From positions 1-16,882 of the forward strand of contig UQDI01000031.1 of NCBI GenBank assembly GCA_900539725.1: a DNA stretch of 16,882 bases. The letters are read 5' to 3'. A program made the position numbers and the translations under genes. The notes beneath the pieces are model-generated. The model saw nothing but the letters and a program-made list of their open reading frames with translations. It was not told the origin of the DNA and ran no database searches. Origin of the DNA: an uncultured Eubacteriales bacterium (GTDB lineage: Bacteria > Bacillota > Clostridia > Tissierellales > Peptoniphilaceae). Shown piece by piece: positions 6,293 through 14,025 of the stretch (positions within the stretch are counted from its first letter, which is position 1; each line of letters begins with the position of its first letter).

Positions 6293-6321
6293 ACGGAGCG
6301 GCCTCATTGCTGCTCCGTTTA
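6293..6321 (+). terminator. Intercistronic hairpin, possible partial terminator
   Basis: Between the binding-protein stop (6275) and the ATPase start (6345), ACGGAGCGGC (6293-6302) pairs with GCTGCTCCGT (6309-6318): 10 bp with one G-T wobble and a 6-base loop. Only TTT follows before AAATT, so it would be a leaky terminator or a 3' stabiliser. Either would raise the level of binding protein relative to membrane components, as often seen in ABC operons. Confidence 0.6.
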
Positions 6322-6344
6322 AATTATTGAAGGCGAGGTTTTTT

Positions 6345-7925
6345 ATGGGCGAGATATTAGAGTTTAGAAATGTAGGAAAAAGCTTCTCCGGTAACCACGT
6401 TTTAAAAGATGTTTCATTCAAACTTAAAGAAGGAGAGATCTTAGGACTTGTAGGAGAAAATGGTGCTGGTAAATCGACCATGATGAACATACTCTTTGGC
6501 ATGTCTTTCATTAGAGAGACTGGCGGCTATGAAGGAGATGTTCTTATCGATGGTGAAAAGGTAAACTTTAAAAATCCTATCGACGCACTTGAGGCCGGCA
6601 TAGGCATGGTGCATCAAGAGTTTTCATTGATACCAGAGTTTACTGCAACAGAAAACATATTATTAAATCGTGAAATCACTAAGAAGAATCCAATCTCTAC
6701 TGTATTTGGCAAACAATTGGATACTTTGGAAAGATCTACGATGGAAGAGAAAGCAAAGGAAGCTATTGAAAAGCTTGGCGTTGACATAAACACAAAAACT
6801 TTAGCAAAGGATATGCCAGTTGGCCACAAACAATTTTTGGAGATAGCTAGAGAGCTTTCTAAAGATAAGGTAAAAATCATTATCATGGATGAGCCGACTG
6901 CGGTACTAACTGAGTCGGAAGCCGATATACTTATTGATGCGATGAAGAGACTTGCAAAAAAAGGGATAGCCATCATCTTCATCTCACACAGACTTCGTGA
7001 AATAATCGATGTTTGTGATCAAGTTATTGTTCTTCGTGACGGAGAAATTATTAAAGATACTGAAAATAAAGATCTTAATATCATGGAGATAGCAAGTTGG
7101 ATGGTTGGCCGTGATATGTCAAAGAAGGAAAATGCAAAAGAATTAAGAGAAATAAGCGACGAAACTGTAATGAAGGTTGAAAACCTTTATGTAGATATGC
7201 CAGGTGAGTCGGTTAGAGATGTTTCCTTTGAAGTTAAAAAAGGCGAGATACTTGGCGTATGCGGTTTAGCAGGTCAAGGTAAATTAGGTATTCCAAACGG
7301 TATTATGGGTTTGTACCCATCTGGCGGAACCGTTACTTATGAAGGAGAGCCTCTAGATATAACTCATACAAAGGAAGTTTTGAAAAAGAACTTAGCCTTT
7401 GTTTCTGAAGACAGACGTGGCGTTGGCTTACTTCTTGATGAAGGCATTGACTGGAACATAGCATTCGATGCTATGATGGTTAATGATAGATTCATAAAAA
7501 AGGTGGGTCCATTCAAGTTTAGAGATGATAAGGCGATGAAAGAAGAAGCTCTTAAATACATTGACGAACTTGAAATAAGGACTCAAGGCCCTAGTGAAAA
7601 GGCAAAGAACTTATCAGGTGGTAATCAACAAAAGGTATGCTTGGCAAAGGCATTTGCACTTGAGCCAAAATTCTTATTTGTATCAGAACCAACTCGTGGT
7701 ATAGATATCGGTGCGAAATCACTTGTACTTGAAGCACTTAGAAAGTATAACAGAGAGCATGAAACATCCATAGTCATCATATCAAGTGAACTTGAAGAGT
7801 TAAGAAGCATAGCTGACAGAATACTTGTTATCTTCGAAGGCAAAGTATTTGGCGAGCTATTACCTACAGATCCGGTAGAGTACTTTGGACTAATGATGGC
7901 CGGAACAAAACCGGAGGAGGTGTAG
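6345..7925 (+). CDS. Double-domain ABC ATPase, sugar/nucleoside (RbsA/BMP) type
   Basis: This 526-residue cytoplasmic protein carries two fused ATPase domains and powers the transporter. Domain 1 (about 1-245) has Walker A GENGAGKST at 37-45, an atypical signature VGHKQ at 159-163 and Walker B IIMDEPT with Asp182-Glu183. Domain 2 (about 280-526) has a degenerate Walker A (GLAGQGKLG, with Leu instead of Ser/Thr), signature LSGGNQQK at 423-430, and SEPTRGID at 447-454, with Ser where the Walker B Asp usually lies. Degenerate second sites are normal in RbsA/MglA and nucleoside-type ATPases. I start it at 6345, since GGCGAGG precedes it and the family's first strand begins here; an in-frame ATG at 6282 would put the intercistronic hairpin inside the gene. 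It stops three bases before the first permease. Confidence 0.92.
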   Translation: MGEILEFRNVGKSFSGNHVLKDVSFKLKEGEILGLVGENGAGKSTMMNILFGMSFIRETGGYEGDVLIDGEKVNFKNPIDALEAGIGMVHQEFSLIPEFTATENILLNREITKKNPISTVFGKQLDTLERSTMEEKAKEAIEKLGVDINTKTLAKDMPVGHKQFLEIARELSKDKVKIIIMDEPTAVLTESEADILIDAMKRLAKKGIAIIFISHRLREIIDVCDQVIVLRDGEIIKDTENKDLNIMEIASWMVGRDMSKKENAKELREISDETVMKVENLYVDMPGESVRDVSFEVKKGEILGVCGLAGQGKLGIPNGIMGLYPSGGTVTYEGEPLDITHTKEVLKKNLAFVSEDRRGVGLLLDEGIDWNIAFDAMMVNDRFIKKVGPFKFRDDKAMKEEALKYIDELEIRTQGPSEKAKNLSGGNQQKVCLAKAFALEPKFLFVSEPTRGIDIGAKSLVLEALRKYNREHETSIVIISSELEELRSIADRILVIFEGKVFGELLPTDPVEYFGLMMAGTKPEEV

Positions 7926-7928
7926 AAT

Positions 7929-8984
7929 ATGAGAGAAGAAAATTTAGTTAAAAGAATCGGACTTCCTAGAGTAATCATTTTCTTTTTCATAGTAGGACTT
8001 TTCATAGTTGGAGGTTTTATAGGCGTTGACTTAAAAAGATCATTCATAGACGTTTTAACACGTTTTGGTATGAACGCCATACTAGTTTTATCGATGATAC
8101 CTATGATACAAGCAGGATGCGGACTTAACTTTGGTTTGCCAGTTGGCCTTATAGGCGGTATGTTAGGAGCAGTTTTATCGCTAGAATTAAGACTGACAGG
8201 TATTGGCGGTGTAACATTCGCACTTGCAATAGGCATGATATTCGGAGCGATATTTGGCTGGTTATACGGTCTTATATTAAACAGAGTAAAAGGCGACGAA
8301 ATGATTATTGCGACATACGTTGGGTTCTCATTCATCGCGTTAATGAACATTTTTTGGGTTGTACTTCCATTTAAAAATCCAGAATCAGTTATGGGTTTCA
8401 GTGGTGAAGGTTTAAGAACAACTATATCTTTAAAAGCATATTGGGAGAAAGCCTTTTCTCGTATACTTGGTATAGAGCTAGAAACGGCAAGCGAATTAGG
8501 CGATAAACTACTTATACCGACAGGTATGTTTATAGTTTTTGCGATATTTGCATATTTAGTTTATCTTTTCTTTAAATCTAAAAAAGGTACAACAATGACA
8601 GCGGTTGGCTCAAACGAAAATTATGCAAGAGCAGCAGGTGTCAGCATAAACAAAACTAGGATGCTAGCAGTAATATTATCATGTGCATTAGGCGCAGCTG
8701 GTATGGTTATCTACGAACAAAGTTATGGCTTCGTTCAAATGTATAACGCACCACAATTCTTCGCTTTCCCAAGTGTTGCAGCTATACTACTTGGTGGCGC
8801 ATCCATTAAGAAAGCTAATATTAAGAACGTTTTGATAGGTACATTACTTTTCCAAGGTATATTAACAATGACACCAACAGTTATTAATACAGCTATAAAG
8901 GTTGATATTTCAGACGTTTTAAGACTTATCATATCAAACGGACTTATACTATTTGCCTTGACACGTAAGGAGGGTGGAAAATAA
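7929..8984 (+). CDS. ABC transporter permease 1 (BPD_transp_2 type)
   Basis: This 351-residue polytopic membrane protein has about eight to ten hydrophobic segments, the first near residues 15-30. It belongs to the sugar/nucleoside permease family (RbsC/BMP type). A typical cytoplasmic ATPase-contact region appears as TAVGSNENYARAAGVSINKTRM (two parts, near residues 222-243), where family members have VGxNxxAAxxAGI. It starts after the strong ribosome site GGAGGAGG (about 7914-7921), three bases after the ATPase stop. It is followed by a homologous permease overlapping by one base, implying a heterodimeric channel. Substrate cannot be deduced. Confidence 0.9.
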   Translation: MREENLVKRIGLPRVIIFFFIVGLFIVGGFIGVDLKRSFIDVLTRFGMNAILVLSMIPMIQAGCGLNFGLPVGLIGGMLGAVLSLELRLTGIGGVTFALAIGMIFGAIFGWLYGLILNRVKGDEMIIATYVGFSFIALMNIFWVVLPFKNPESVMGFSGEGLRTTISLKAYWEKAFSRILGIELETASELGDKLLIPTGMFIVFAIFAYLVYLFFKSKKGTTMTAVGSNENYARAAGVSINKTRMLAVILSCALGAAGMVIYEQSYGFVQMYNAPQFFAFPSVAAILLGGASIKKANIKNVLIGTLLFQGILTMTPTVINTAIKVDISDVLRLIISNGLILFALTRKEGGK

Positions 8985-10096
8985 TGAAAAAGCGTAATAA
9001 ATTATTTACAGTAAATGAATACACCGTCCCAGTAATGTTTATCATCATTTGTGCGATAGGCATAATATTTAGTAGATTCTCACCACAATTTTTGGTTTCA
9101 CAAGTAATCATAAGATTTGCGAGAAACGCCTTTTTGGTACTTTCACTACTTATTCCTATAGTTGCAGGTCTAGGTATTAACTTTGGTATGGTACTAGGCG
9201 CCATGGCTGGTCAAGTTGCCTTGATTTTCGTCGAAAACTGGGGCATAACAGGACTTCCAGCTATACTCATCGCTTCATTGGTATCAATACCAATCTCTGT
9301 AGTACTAGGTTTATTCGCAGGTGGTGTACTAAACAAAGCAAAGTCAAGAGAAATGATTACATCCATGATACTTGGCTATTTTATGACAGGTGTTTACCAA
9401 TTCTTTGTACTTTATATCTTTGGTGGAGTAATTCCATTCAAGAACAAAGACCTAATACTATCACGTGGCTATGGCGTTAGAAATGCTATCGACCTACAAA
9501 GTCAAAAGGGCCTTGATAAATTAGTGGACAGAATTATTGGCCAAGACATATCAGTTTTAGGTGTTCAATTACCTATAGCAACCTTCATCGTCATCGCTCT
9601 AGCATGTTTATTCATAGTTTGGTTTAGAAAGACTAAACTTGGTCAAGACATGAGAGCCGTTGGAGCTGATATGAGGATAGCTGAAGATGCCGGCATAAAT
9701 GTAGATAAGACAAGACTTAAAGCCGTAGTTATCTCTACAGTTATGGCAGCCTTCGGACAAATAATCTATCTACAAAACATAGGTAATTTAAACACATATA
9801 ATGGCGCAGATCAAGCAGCACTATATGCAGCAGCAGCCTTACTAATAGGTGGAGCGAGCGTATCAAAGGCGACAATCAAAAACGCTCTTGTTGGTACAGT
9901 ACTTTTCCACTTGATGTTTATAGTAATGCCTACAGCAGGTGCTAACATTACAGGCAACTCAATGATAGGTGAGTACCTAAGAACATTCATTTCATATGCA
10001 GTTGTTACTGTTACACTTATACTACACTCTATAAGAAGAAAGAGTGAGGCCATTGAAGAGATGGAAAAATTAAAAGCTGATAGTGATAAAAAATAA
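8984..10096 (+). CDS. ABC transporter permease 2 (BPD_transp_2 type)
   Basis: This 370-residue polytopic membrane protein is homologous to the preceding permease and presumably its partner. The ATPase-contact loop reads DMRAVGADMRIAEDAGINVDKTR (two parts, near residues 222-245), and GAAALLIGG-type helices occur toward the C terminus (AALLIGGASV). A charged C-terminal tail of about 25 residues ends in DSDKK. The start is fixed by a TAATG overlap with the upstream stop, with AAGGAGGGTGG just before it. It is the last gene of the operon, and a terminator follows at 10124-10160. The two permeases differ clearly in sequence, so this is not a recent duplication. Confidence 0.9.
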   Translation: MKKRNKLFTVNEYTVPVMFIIICAIGIIFSRFSPQFLVSQVIIRFARNAFLVLSLLIPIVAGLGINFGMVLGAMAGQVALIFVENWGITGLPAILIASLVSIPISVVLGLFAGGVLNKAKSREMITSMILGYFMTGVYQFFVLYIFGGVIPFKNKDLILSRGYGVRNAIDLQSQKGLDKLVDRIIGQDISVLGVQLPIATFIVIALACLFIVWFRKTKLGQDMRAVGADMRIAEDAGINVDKTRLKAVVISTVMAAFGQIIYLQNIGNLNTYNGADQAALYAAAALLIGGASVSKATIKNALVGTVLFHLMFIVMPTAGANITGNSMIGEYLRTFISYAVVTVTLILHSIRRKSEAIEEMEKLKADSDKK

Positions 10097-10123
10097 ATTT
10101 CTTCTTTAAAACTATTACAAGAT

Positions 10124-10160
10124 AGAGCAGTCGCATTAAATTTGTGATTGCTCTTTCTTT
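10124..10160 (+). terminator. Terminator of the transporter operon
   Basis: A 12-bp stem (10124-10135 with 10143-10154, two G-T wobbles) with a 7-base loop runs into TTTCTTT, 27 bases after the last stop codon of the operon. Confidence 0.85.
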
Positions 10161-10267
10161 GTACAAAATATCCAGCCAAGATAATAGTTTTAATGATTTT
10201 ATAAATTTGCGATACTTAATTATGGACAAAAATAAAAAATATAATATAATCTATAAATAAAAAACAC

Positions 10268-10296
10268 TTGACATATCAGTTAGCATGTGCTAATAT
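10268..10296 (+). promoter_or_regulatory. Near-consensus promoter of the DUF3793-like gene
   Basis: A perfect TTGACA (10268-10273), a 17-base spacer and TAATAT (10291-10296) with TG one base upstream of the -10. This is the strongest promoter in the window, and it is overlaid by palindromes, which fits a gene held down by a repressor. Confidence 0.85.
10280..10293. promoter_or_regulatory. Operator-like palindrome 1 (TTAG-N6-CTAA)
   Basis: TTAGCATGTGCTAA is a perfect 6+2+6 palindrome lying between the -35 and -10 and covering the first three bases of the -10. Its outer TTAG-N6-CTAA arrangement is repeated 29 bases downstream. The TTAG/CTAA arms recall DtxR/MntR-type metal-regulator sites, but the match is only partial. 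Confidence 0.6.
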
Positions 10297-10306
10297 ATCA
10301 TCAAGG

Positions 10307-10324
10307 AGTTAGACATACCTAACT
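10307..10324. promoter_or_regulatory. Operator-like palindrome 2 (AGTTAG-N6-CTAACT)
   Basis: AGTTAG and CTAACT form a perfect 6-bp inverted repeat around ACATAC, just after the predicted start point near 10303. It shares TTAG-N6-CTAA, with the same spacing, with the palindrome at 10280-10293, so both probably bind the same protein. Confidence 0.6.
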
Positions 10325-10348
10325 AATCTAATTGAAAGGGAAAGTGCC

Positions 10349-10951
10349 ATGTGCGAAGTGAAGTTTGAGTCCATCTTGGCAAATCACTGTGCCCCTGTTC
10401 TTATGGGGACTAAATTATCAAATTTAATATCTCTATCAAAGGCGAAGCTGTCTTATGATGAGGAGCTTCTAGAGAAGTATAAGGACATCTTTAAGGTTTA
10501 TGGCATTGCGATTGAAAAGCTTTGTGAGTGTGAATCAAGTATGCTTCTACTAATCTACAACGAAGAGAGGCTCGCTAGGTATATTCAAAAGCCTAGGGTA
10601 AGAGCGTTTTTAAAGGACTACGGCTACGAGACAATTGAGCTCGATGCGTGCCTATTGACTCTTAAGGCTAAGCTAAGGCACTTTGAGTTCCCGCACGAGA
10701 TTGGGATTTTCCTTGGCTTTCCCATTGACGATGTTATCGGTTTTATCGAAAATGAGGGACAAAATTATGTCTATTGCCGCTACTGGAAGGTTTACGCAAG
10801 GCCTGAGAGCACTAAGCGCACCTTTGATCTCTATGATGGTCTAAGAAGCTTCGTCAAGACTAAGCTTATGGAGGGCTACACAATAGAGAGGCTTATGCGC
10901 GAGGTATACCAAAGGAGAGAGGCTTTGCACAGCTTAATAAATGCAGCGTGA
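10349..10951 (+). CDS. DUF3793-like protein
   Basis: This 200-residue protein is predicted to be soluble, with no signal peptide or membrane segment. It resembles the DUF3793 family of Clostridia: characteristic stretches are CAPVLMGTKLSNL near residues 14-26, and HEIGIFLGFPIDDVIGFI with YCRYWKVYA toward residues 115-151. Cys-2, Cys-14 and other scattered cysteines (CECESS) are present, but I see no defined cofactor motif. Its function is unknown; members are often noted near iron-related genes, which is compatible with the metal-regulator-like operators in its promoter and the metal-chelate-type transporter converging on it from the other side. ATG at 10349 is preceded by GAAAGGG (about 10334-10340). 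It is a single-gene unit closed by a terminator at 10959-10987. Confidence 0.72.
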   Translation: MCEVKFESILANHCAPVLMGTKLSNLISLSKAKLSYDEELLEKYKDIFKVYGIAIEKLCECESSMLLLIYNEERLARYIQKPRVRAFLKDYGYETIELDACLLTLKAKLRHFEFPHEIGIFLGFPIDDVIGFIENEGQNYVYCRYWKVYARPESTKRTFDLYDGLRSFVKTKLMEGYTIERLMREVYQRREALHSLINAA

Positions 10952-10958
10952 TATATAT

Positions 10959-10987
10959 GTGGGTAGAGATCTACTCACTTTTTTCTT
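10959..10987 (+). terminator. Terminator of the DUF3793-like gene
   Basis: An 8-bp stem (10959-10966 with 10971-10978, one G-T wobble) with an AGAT loop, then six T residues (10979-10984), starts eight bases after the stop codon. Confidence 0.85.
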
Positions 10988-10993
10988 GCAAAT

Positions 10994-11030
10994 AAAAAAT
11001 CTCATGAGCTTATCTCATGAGATTTGTATT
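10994..11030 (-). terminator. Terminator of the minus-strand ABC operon
   Basis: A perfect 12-bp palindromic stem (10997-11008 with 11014-11025, loop CTTAT). On the minus strand it is followed by a run of T from the AAAAAA at 10994-10999, so it ends the leftward operon whose last stop is at 11040. It could act weakly in the plus direction too. Confidence 0.85.
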
Positions 11031-11039
11031 TTATTCATA

Positions 11040-11807
11040 TTAATAATCGCCATTAAGTGGCAAGACATAAGGTCTATCGTTTCTGATTATAATTTCTGAA
11101 TCAACTTCGTAGACTTTTTTTATGTTTTCTTCTGTTAATACTTCTTTTGTTGTACCGACAGATATTATCTGTCCTTTTTTCATTAGTACAATCTTGTCAG
11201 CAAAGGCGCCAGCTAGGTTTAGATCGTGAAGTACTATTGCGTAGCTTATATCGCTTTTTTTCACTATATTCATAAGATGAAATTCTTGCTTTATATCCAT
11301 CGCGCTGACTGGCTCGTCCATGAGCATAAGTCTTGGCTCTTGCGCAAATGTTTTTGCTGCCATGACACGGGCTTTTTCTCCACCTGATATTTTTAGTATG
11401 GACTTTTCTCTAAACTCATCTAAGTTCATTAGTTTTATTGATTTATCGACGATTGCTTTATCATCTTTACTTAGCTTTGCGTTCCACGGCACATAAGGGT
11501 AGCGGCCCATCTCAACTATTTCCTCGACTTTAAAATCGAAAGACGATTTGTTTTCTTGATGCATCATGGCAAGTACCTTTGCCTTTTCTTTTGCCTTATA
11601 CTCATCAAGCTTTTTTCCTTCGAGCAAAATTTCACCCGCATCAGCTTTTAGGAAGCCAGAGATTATTCTAAGTAATGTTGTCTTGCCACAGCCATTTGGT
11701 CCTATGATTATAACTTTTTCACCATAATCAATGCTAAAGTTTATATCATCTAAAACTTTTTTCTCTCCATAGGAGAAGGATAAATTTTTTACTTCTAATA
11801 TCTTCAT
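11040..11807 (-). CDS. Iron-chelate/heme/cobalamin-type ABC ATPase (FepC/FecE/BtuD family)
   Basis: This 255-residue cytoplasmic ATPase belongs to a type II importer. Walker A is GPNGCGKTT at 36-44; the Q-loop and following GRYPYVPW match the FecE/BtuD pattern (GRxPY). The signature reads ISGGEKARVMAAK and Walker B is LMLMDEPVSAMD, followed by the H-loop LHDLNLA. The length is normal. The gene overlaps the upstream permease by four bases (ATGA), with AGGAGA at about 11815-11820 as ribosome site. The family transports ferric siderophores, heme or corrinoids. The ATPase alone does not tell which. Confidence 0.92.
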   Translation of the reverse strand: MKILEVKNLSFSYGEKKVLDDINFSIDYGEKVIIIGPNGCGKTTLLRIISGFLKADAGEILLEGKKLDEYKAKEKAKVLAMMHQENKSSFDFKVEEIVEMGRYPYVPWNAKLSKDDKAIVDKSIKLMNLDEFREKSILKISGGEKARVMAAKTFAQEPRLMLMDEPVSAMDIKQEFHLMNIVKKSDISYAIVLHDLNLAGAFADKIVLMKKGQIISVGTTKEVLTEENIKKVYEVDSEIIIRNDRPYVLPLNGDY

Positions 11808-12826
11808 TTTAAATTTCTCCTATAGCGCACAAGTAGTATTAAGAATAGCGGCCCGCCTATAAGCGAAGTGATGATGCCTACTGGTACTTCGAAGCCGCTT
11901 ATAAGTGAGCGCGCGATTGTGTCTGAAAGAAGCATAAATATTGCTCCAAATATGAGTGAAGCTTTTAGTAAAAATTTATGCTCGCTTCCGAAGATCAGTC
12001 TTATGAAGTGCGGCACTATAAGGCCAACGAAGCCTATGATACCACTGACTGATACGGCGATGGATGTCAAAAGCGCACAAATAAGTAGCATGTTTCTTTT
12101 TAATCTCTTTGTGTCTAGACCCATCGTCATCGCTTCTTCTTCGCCCATAACAAGGACGTTGAGGTCTTTGCCGTGATATATTGTGAAGAATATGCCAATG
12201 ACTGTCGGTATGAGTATTGTTAATACATGGTTCCAGCTCTTTGCGTTGAAACTTCCCATAGTCCAAGTCATAATCTTCATCGCTTCGTCTTGATGGGCTA
12301 GCATGATTAATGAGATAAAGCTTGAAAGCACTGTGCTGATGACTACGCCTGTCAATAATAGCGAGAATGTATCTACGCCTCTCTTTGTTTTTGAGATGAA
12401 GTAGACGAGTATGCTTGTTAGTATAGCGCAGACAAAGGCTGCCAAGCTTATTATCGAGTTACCAAGAAGCATCATTGGCGGCAAGAATATGATGGCGATG
12501 GTCGCGCCAAAAGCCGCACCTGATGATATACCGATTACGTATGGATCGGCCATGGGATTTTGAAATATTGCTTGATAGACTGCTCCTGCCATTGATAAAA
12601 GGCTGCCTGTAAGTACAGCGAGTATTATTCTTGGTAGTCTCACTTCAAAGATAATAAAACGGATGGAGTCATCACAAGTGACCCCATCCATCCCATATTT
12701 TATCCATTCTAGTATTGATCTAAGTATAATCTTTGGTTCTATATATACCGAGCCCAAAGTTACTGCATAGACCATAAGTGCAAGGAGCACTACGCAAGAT
12801 AAAGATAAAAATAGATTTTTCTTCAT
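11804..12826 (-). CDS. FecCD/BtuC-type ABC permease
   Basis: This 340-residue polytopic inner-membrane protein has about ten hydrophobic helices and probably works as a homodimer, since only one permease gene is present. Family hallmarks are QNPMADPYVIGISSGAAFG near residues 90-108, GEEEAMTMGLDTKRLKR near 228-244 (the ATPase-coupling loop), and GLIVPHFIRL near 270-279. The start is set by a TAATG junction with the preceding binding-protein gene; no separate ribosome site is visible, so translation is probably coupled. The neighbours provide binding protein and ATPase, making a complete importer. Confidence 0.92.
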   Translation of the reverse strand: MKKNLFLSLSCVVLLALMVYAVTLGSVYIEPKIILRSILEWIKYGMDGVTCDDSIRFIIFEVRLPRIILAVLTGSLLSMAGAVYQAIFQNPMADPYVIGISSGAAFGATIAIIFLPPMMLLGNSIISLAAFVCAILTSILVYFISKTKRGVDTFSLLLTGVVISTVLSSFISLIMLAHQDEAMKIMTWTMGSFNAKSWNHVLTILIPTVIGIFFTIYHGKDLNVLVMGEEEAMTMGLDTKRLKRNMLLICALLTSIAVSVSGIIGFVGLIVPHFIRLIFGSEHKFLLKASLIFGAIFMLLSDTIARSLISGFEVPVGIITSLIGGPLFLILLVRYRRNLK

Positions 12827-14025
12827 TAAAATTCTAAGTCTTTAATTACTTCTGGATGAGCTATCTTTAGTAATTCTTTTAAGCCTTCTGTGACGACTCT
12901 GTTTGATGCTCTTGAGAAGATATCGTCATTGATTTGAACAACTTTTCCATTTTTAACAGCGCTTAGGCCCTTGTAGGCAGCTCCTGTCTTAACAGTTTCT
13001 GTAGCCCAGCCTGGTGTTAATAGATATGTCGGATTCTTCTTTATAAGCTTTTCAAGAGTATATTTAAAGCCATCTGCATCTTGACCAGCATTAGTATAGC
13101 CGCAGATATTTAAGATTTCATTCATAAATGAGTCTTTGCCGTGAGTGTATTCGCCGCCTTCGCCAGTGCCTACAACGATGTATGCTGTTGGCTTATTAAG
13201 ATTCTTTGTCTTAAGAGATACTTGAGCTATTTTACCCTTCATAGTTGAGATAAGGGCTCTTCCTTCATAGTTTTTATCAACTATAGTAGCTATAGTTTTG
13301 ATTGCTTCATAAGTTTCTTCCATAGAGTTTGGTGTCTTCATAGCCATAACTTCCATACCAGCCTTTTTAAGTTGATTTAAAACGTCTTCTTTGAAATGTG
13401 TTTGAGCAATGACAACTGTTGGCTTTTGAGCAATAATTTTTTCTATTGATGGTTCATTCATTTTACCAACTGAAGTAATCTTTGCAGCAGCTGCTGGGTA
13501 ATTGCAGTAGTCTGTTCTTGTTACAAGCATATCCCCTGCGCCTAGGTCAAAGATTATCTCAGTAACGCTTGGAGCAAGTGATGCTACTTTTTTATGAGTT
13601 TTTGTAACAGTGTAAATATCTTCTTTGACTGGAAGAGTATTTTCTTTGTTCTTTTCAAGCTTTAAGCCCTTTGTCTTTTGATCATATACGACATTGTAGT
13701 TTAAAGTTTCGAATAAAGTTCTTAATGGAATTAAAAATTCATTTCCTTTAATTTTAGTCTTTGTGTCCATGGAAAATTTTGTTCCATTGACAGTGAACTC
13801 ATTAGTGTTTTTCTTGAAGACCAAGCTTGCCTTGCCATCGCTGACAGTATAAGCACCGTCTTTCATTTCAGTTTTTAGACCGTAGTCCTTTAACGATGAA
13901 AACTCAATATATGTTCTTGAGCTTTCCTTTACTAAATCTTTTGCGTTCAATGATACAGGTGCTGCATAGCAAACATTAAATAACATTAAAACGACAAATA
14001 GAAGAGATAAAAATCTTTTCTTCAT
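12826..14025 (-). CDS. FecB/BtuF-type binding protein with copper-amine-oxidase-like stalk domain
   Basis: This 399-residue secreted protein is the receptor of the transporter. A signal peptide (about residues 1-22) contains FNVCYAAP; the Cys does not sit in a good lipobox because Val precedes it, so cleavage after CYA by signal peptidase I looks more likely. Residues about 25-125 resemble the copper-amine-oxidase N-terminal (stalk) domain, with FLIPLRTLFETLNYNVVYD. Residues about 145-395 form the PF01497-type helical-backbone binding domain, starting KKVASLAPSVTEIIFDLGAG and including TDYCNYP and VGKMNEPSIEKIIAQKP. Such fusions occur in Clostridia. Ligand could be a ferric chelate, heme or a corrinoid. 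ATG at 14025 follows AGGAGG (14038-14033 on the plus numbering). It is the first gene of the operon, behind an attenuator-like leader. Confidence 0.88.
   Translation of the reverse strand: MKKRFLSLLFVVLMLFNVCYAAPVSLNAKDLVKESSRTYIEFSSLKDYGLKTEMKDGAYTVSDGKASLVFKKNTNEFTVNGTKFSMDTKTKIKGNEFLIPLRTLFETLNYNVVYDQKTKGLKLEKNKENTLPVKEDIYTVTKTHKKVASLAPSVTEIIFDLGAGDMLVTRTDYCNYPAAAAKITSVGKMNEPSIEKIIAQKPTVVIAQTHFKEDVLNQLKKAGMEVMAMKTPNSMEETYEAIKTIATIVDKNYEGRALISTMKGKIAQVSLKTKNLNKPTAYIVVGTGEGGEYTHGKDSFMNEILNICGYTNAGQDADGFKYTLEKLIKKNPTYLLTPGWATETVKTGAAYKGLSAVKNGKVVQINDDIFSRASNRVVTEGLKELLKIAHPEVIKDLEF

Noticed and set aside
6282..6344. Upstream start for the double ATPase
   Set aside because: The extension encodes the intercistronic hairpin and matches no ATPase N terminus; 6345 has a good ribosome site.
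7625..8350. 241-residue minus-strand open frame
   Set aside because: It lies entirely antisense to the ATPase and permease genes, whose motifs are unambiguous; its sequence is rich in Ile, Pro and Ser, as expected for an antisense shadow, and it has no ribosome site or family resemblance.
9811..10179. 122-residue minus-strand open frame
   Set aside because: It is antisense to the second permease and crosses that operon's terminator; no domain is recognisable.
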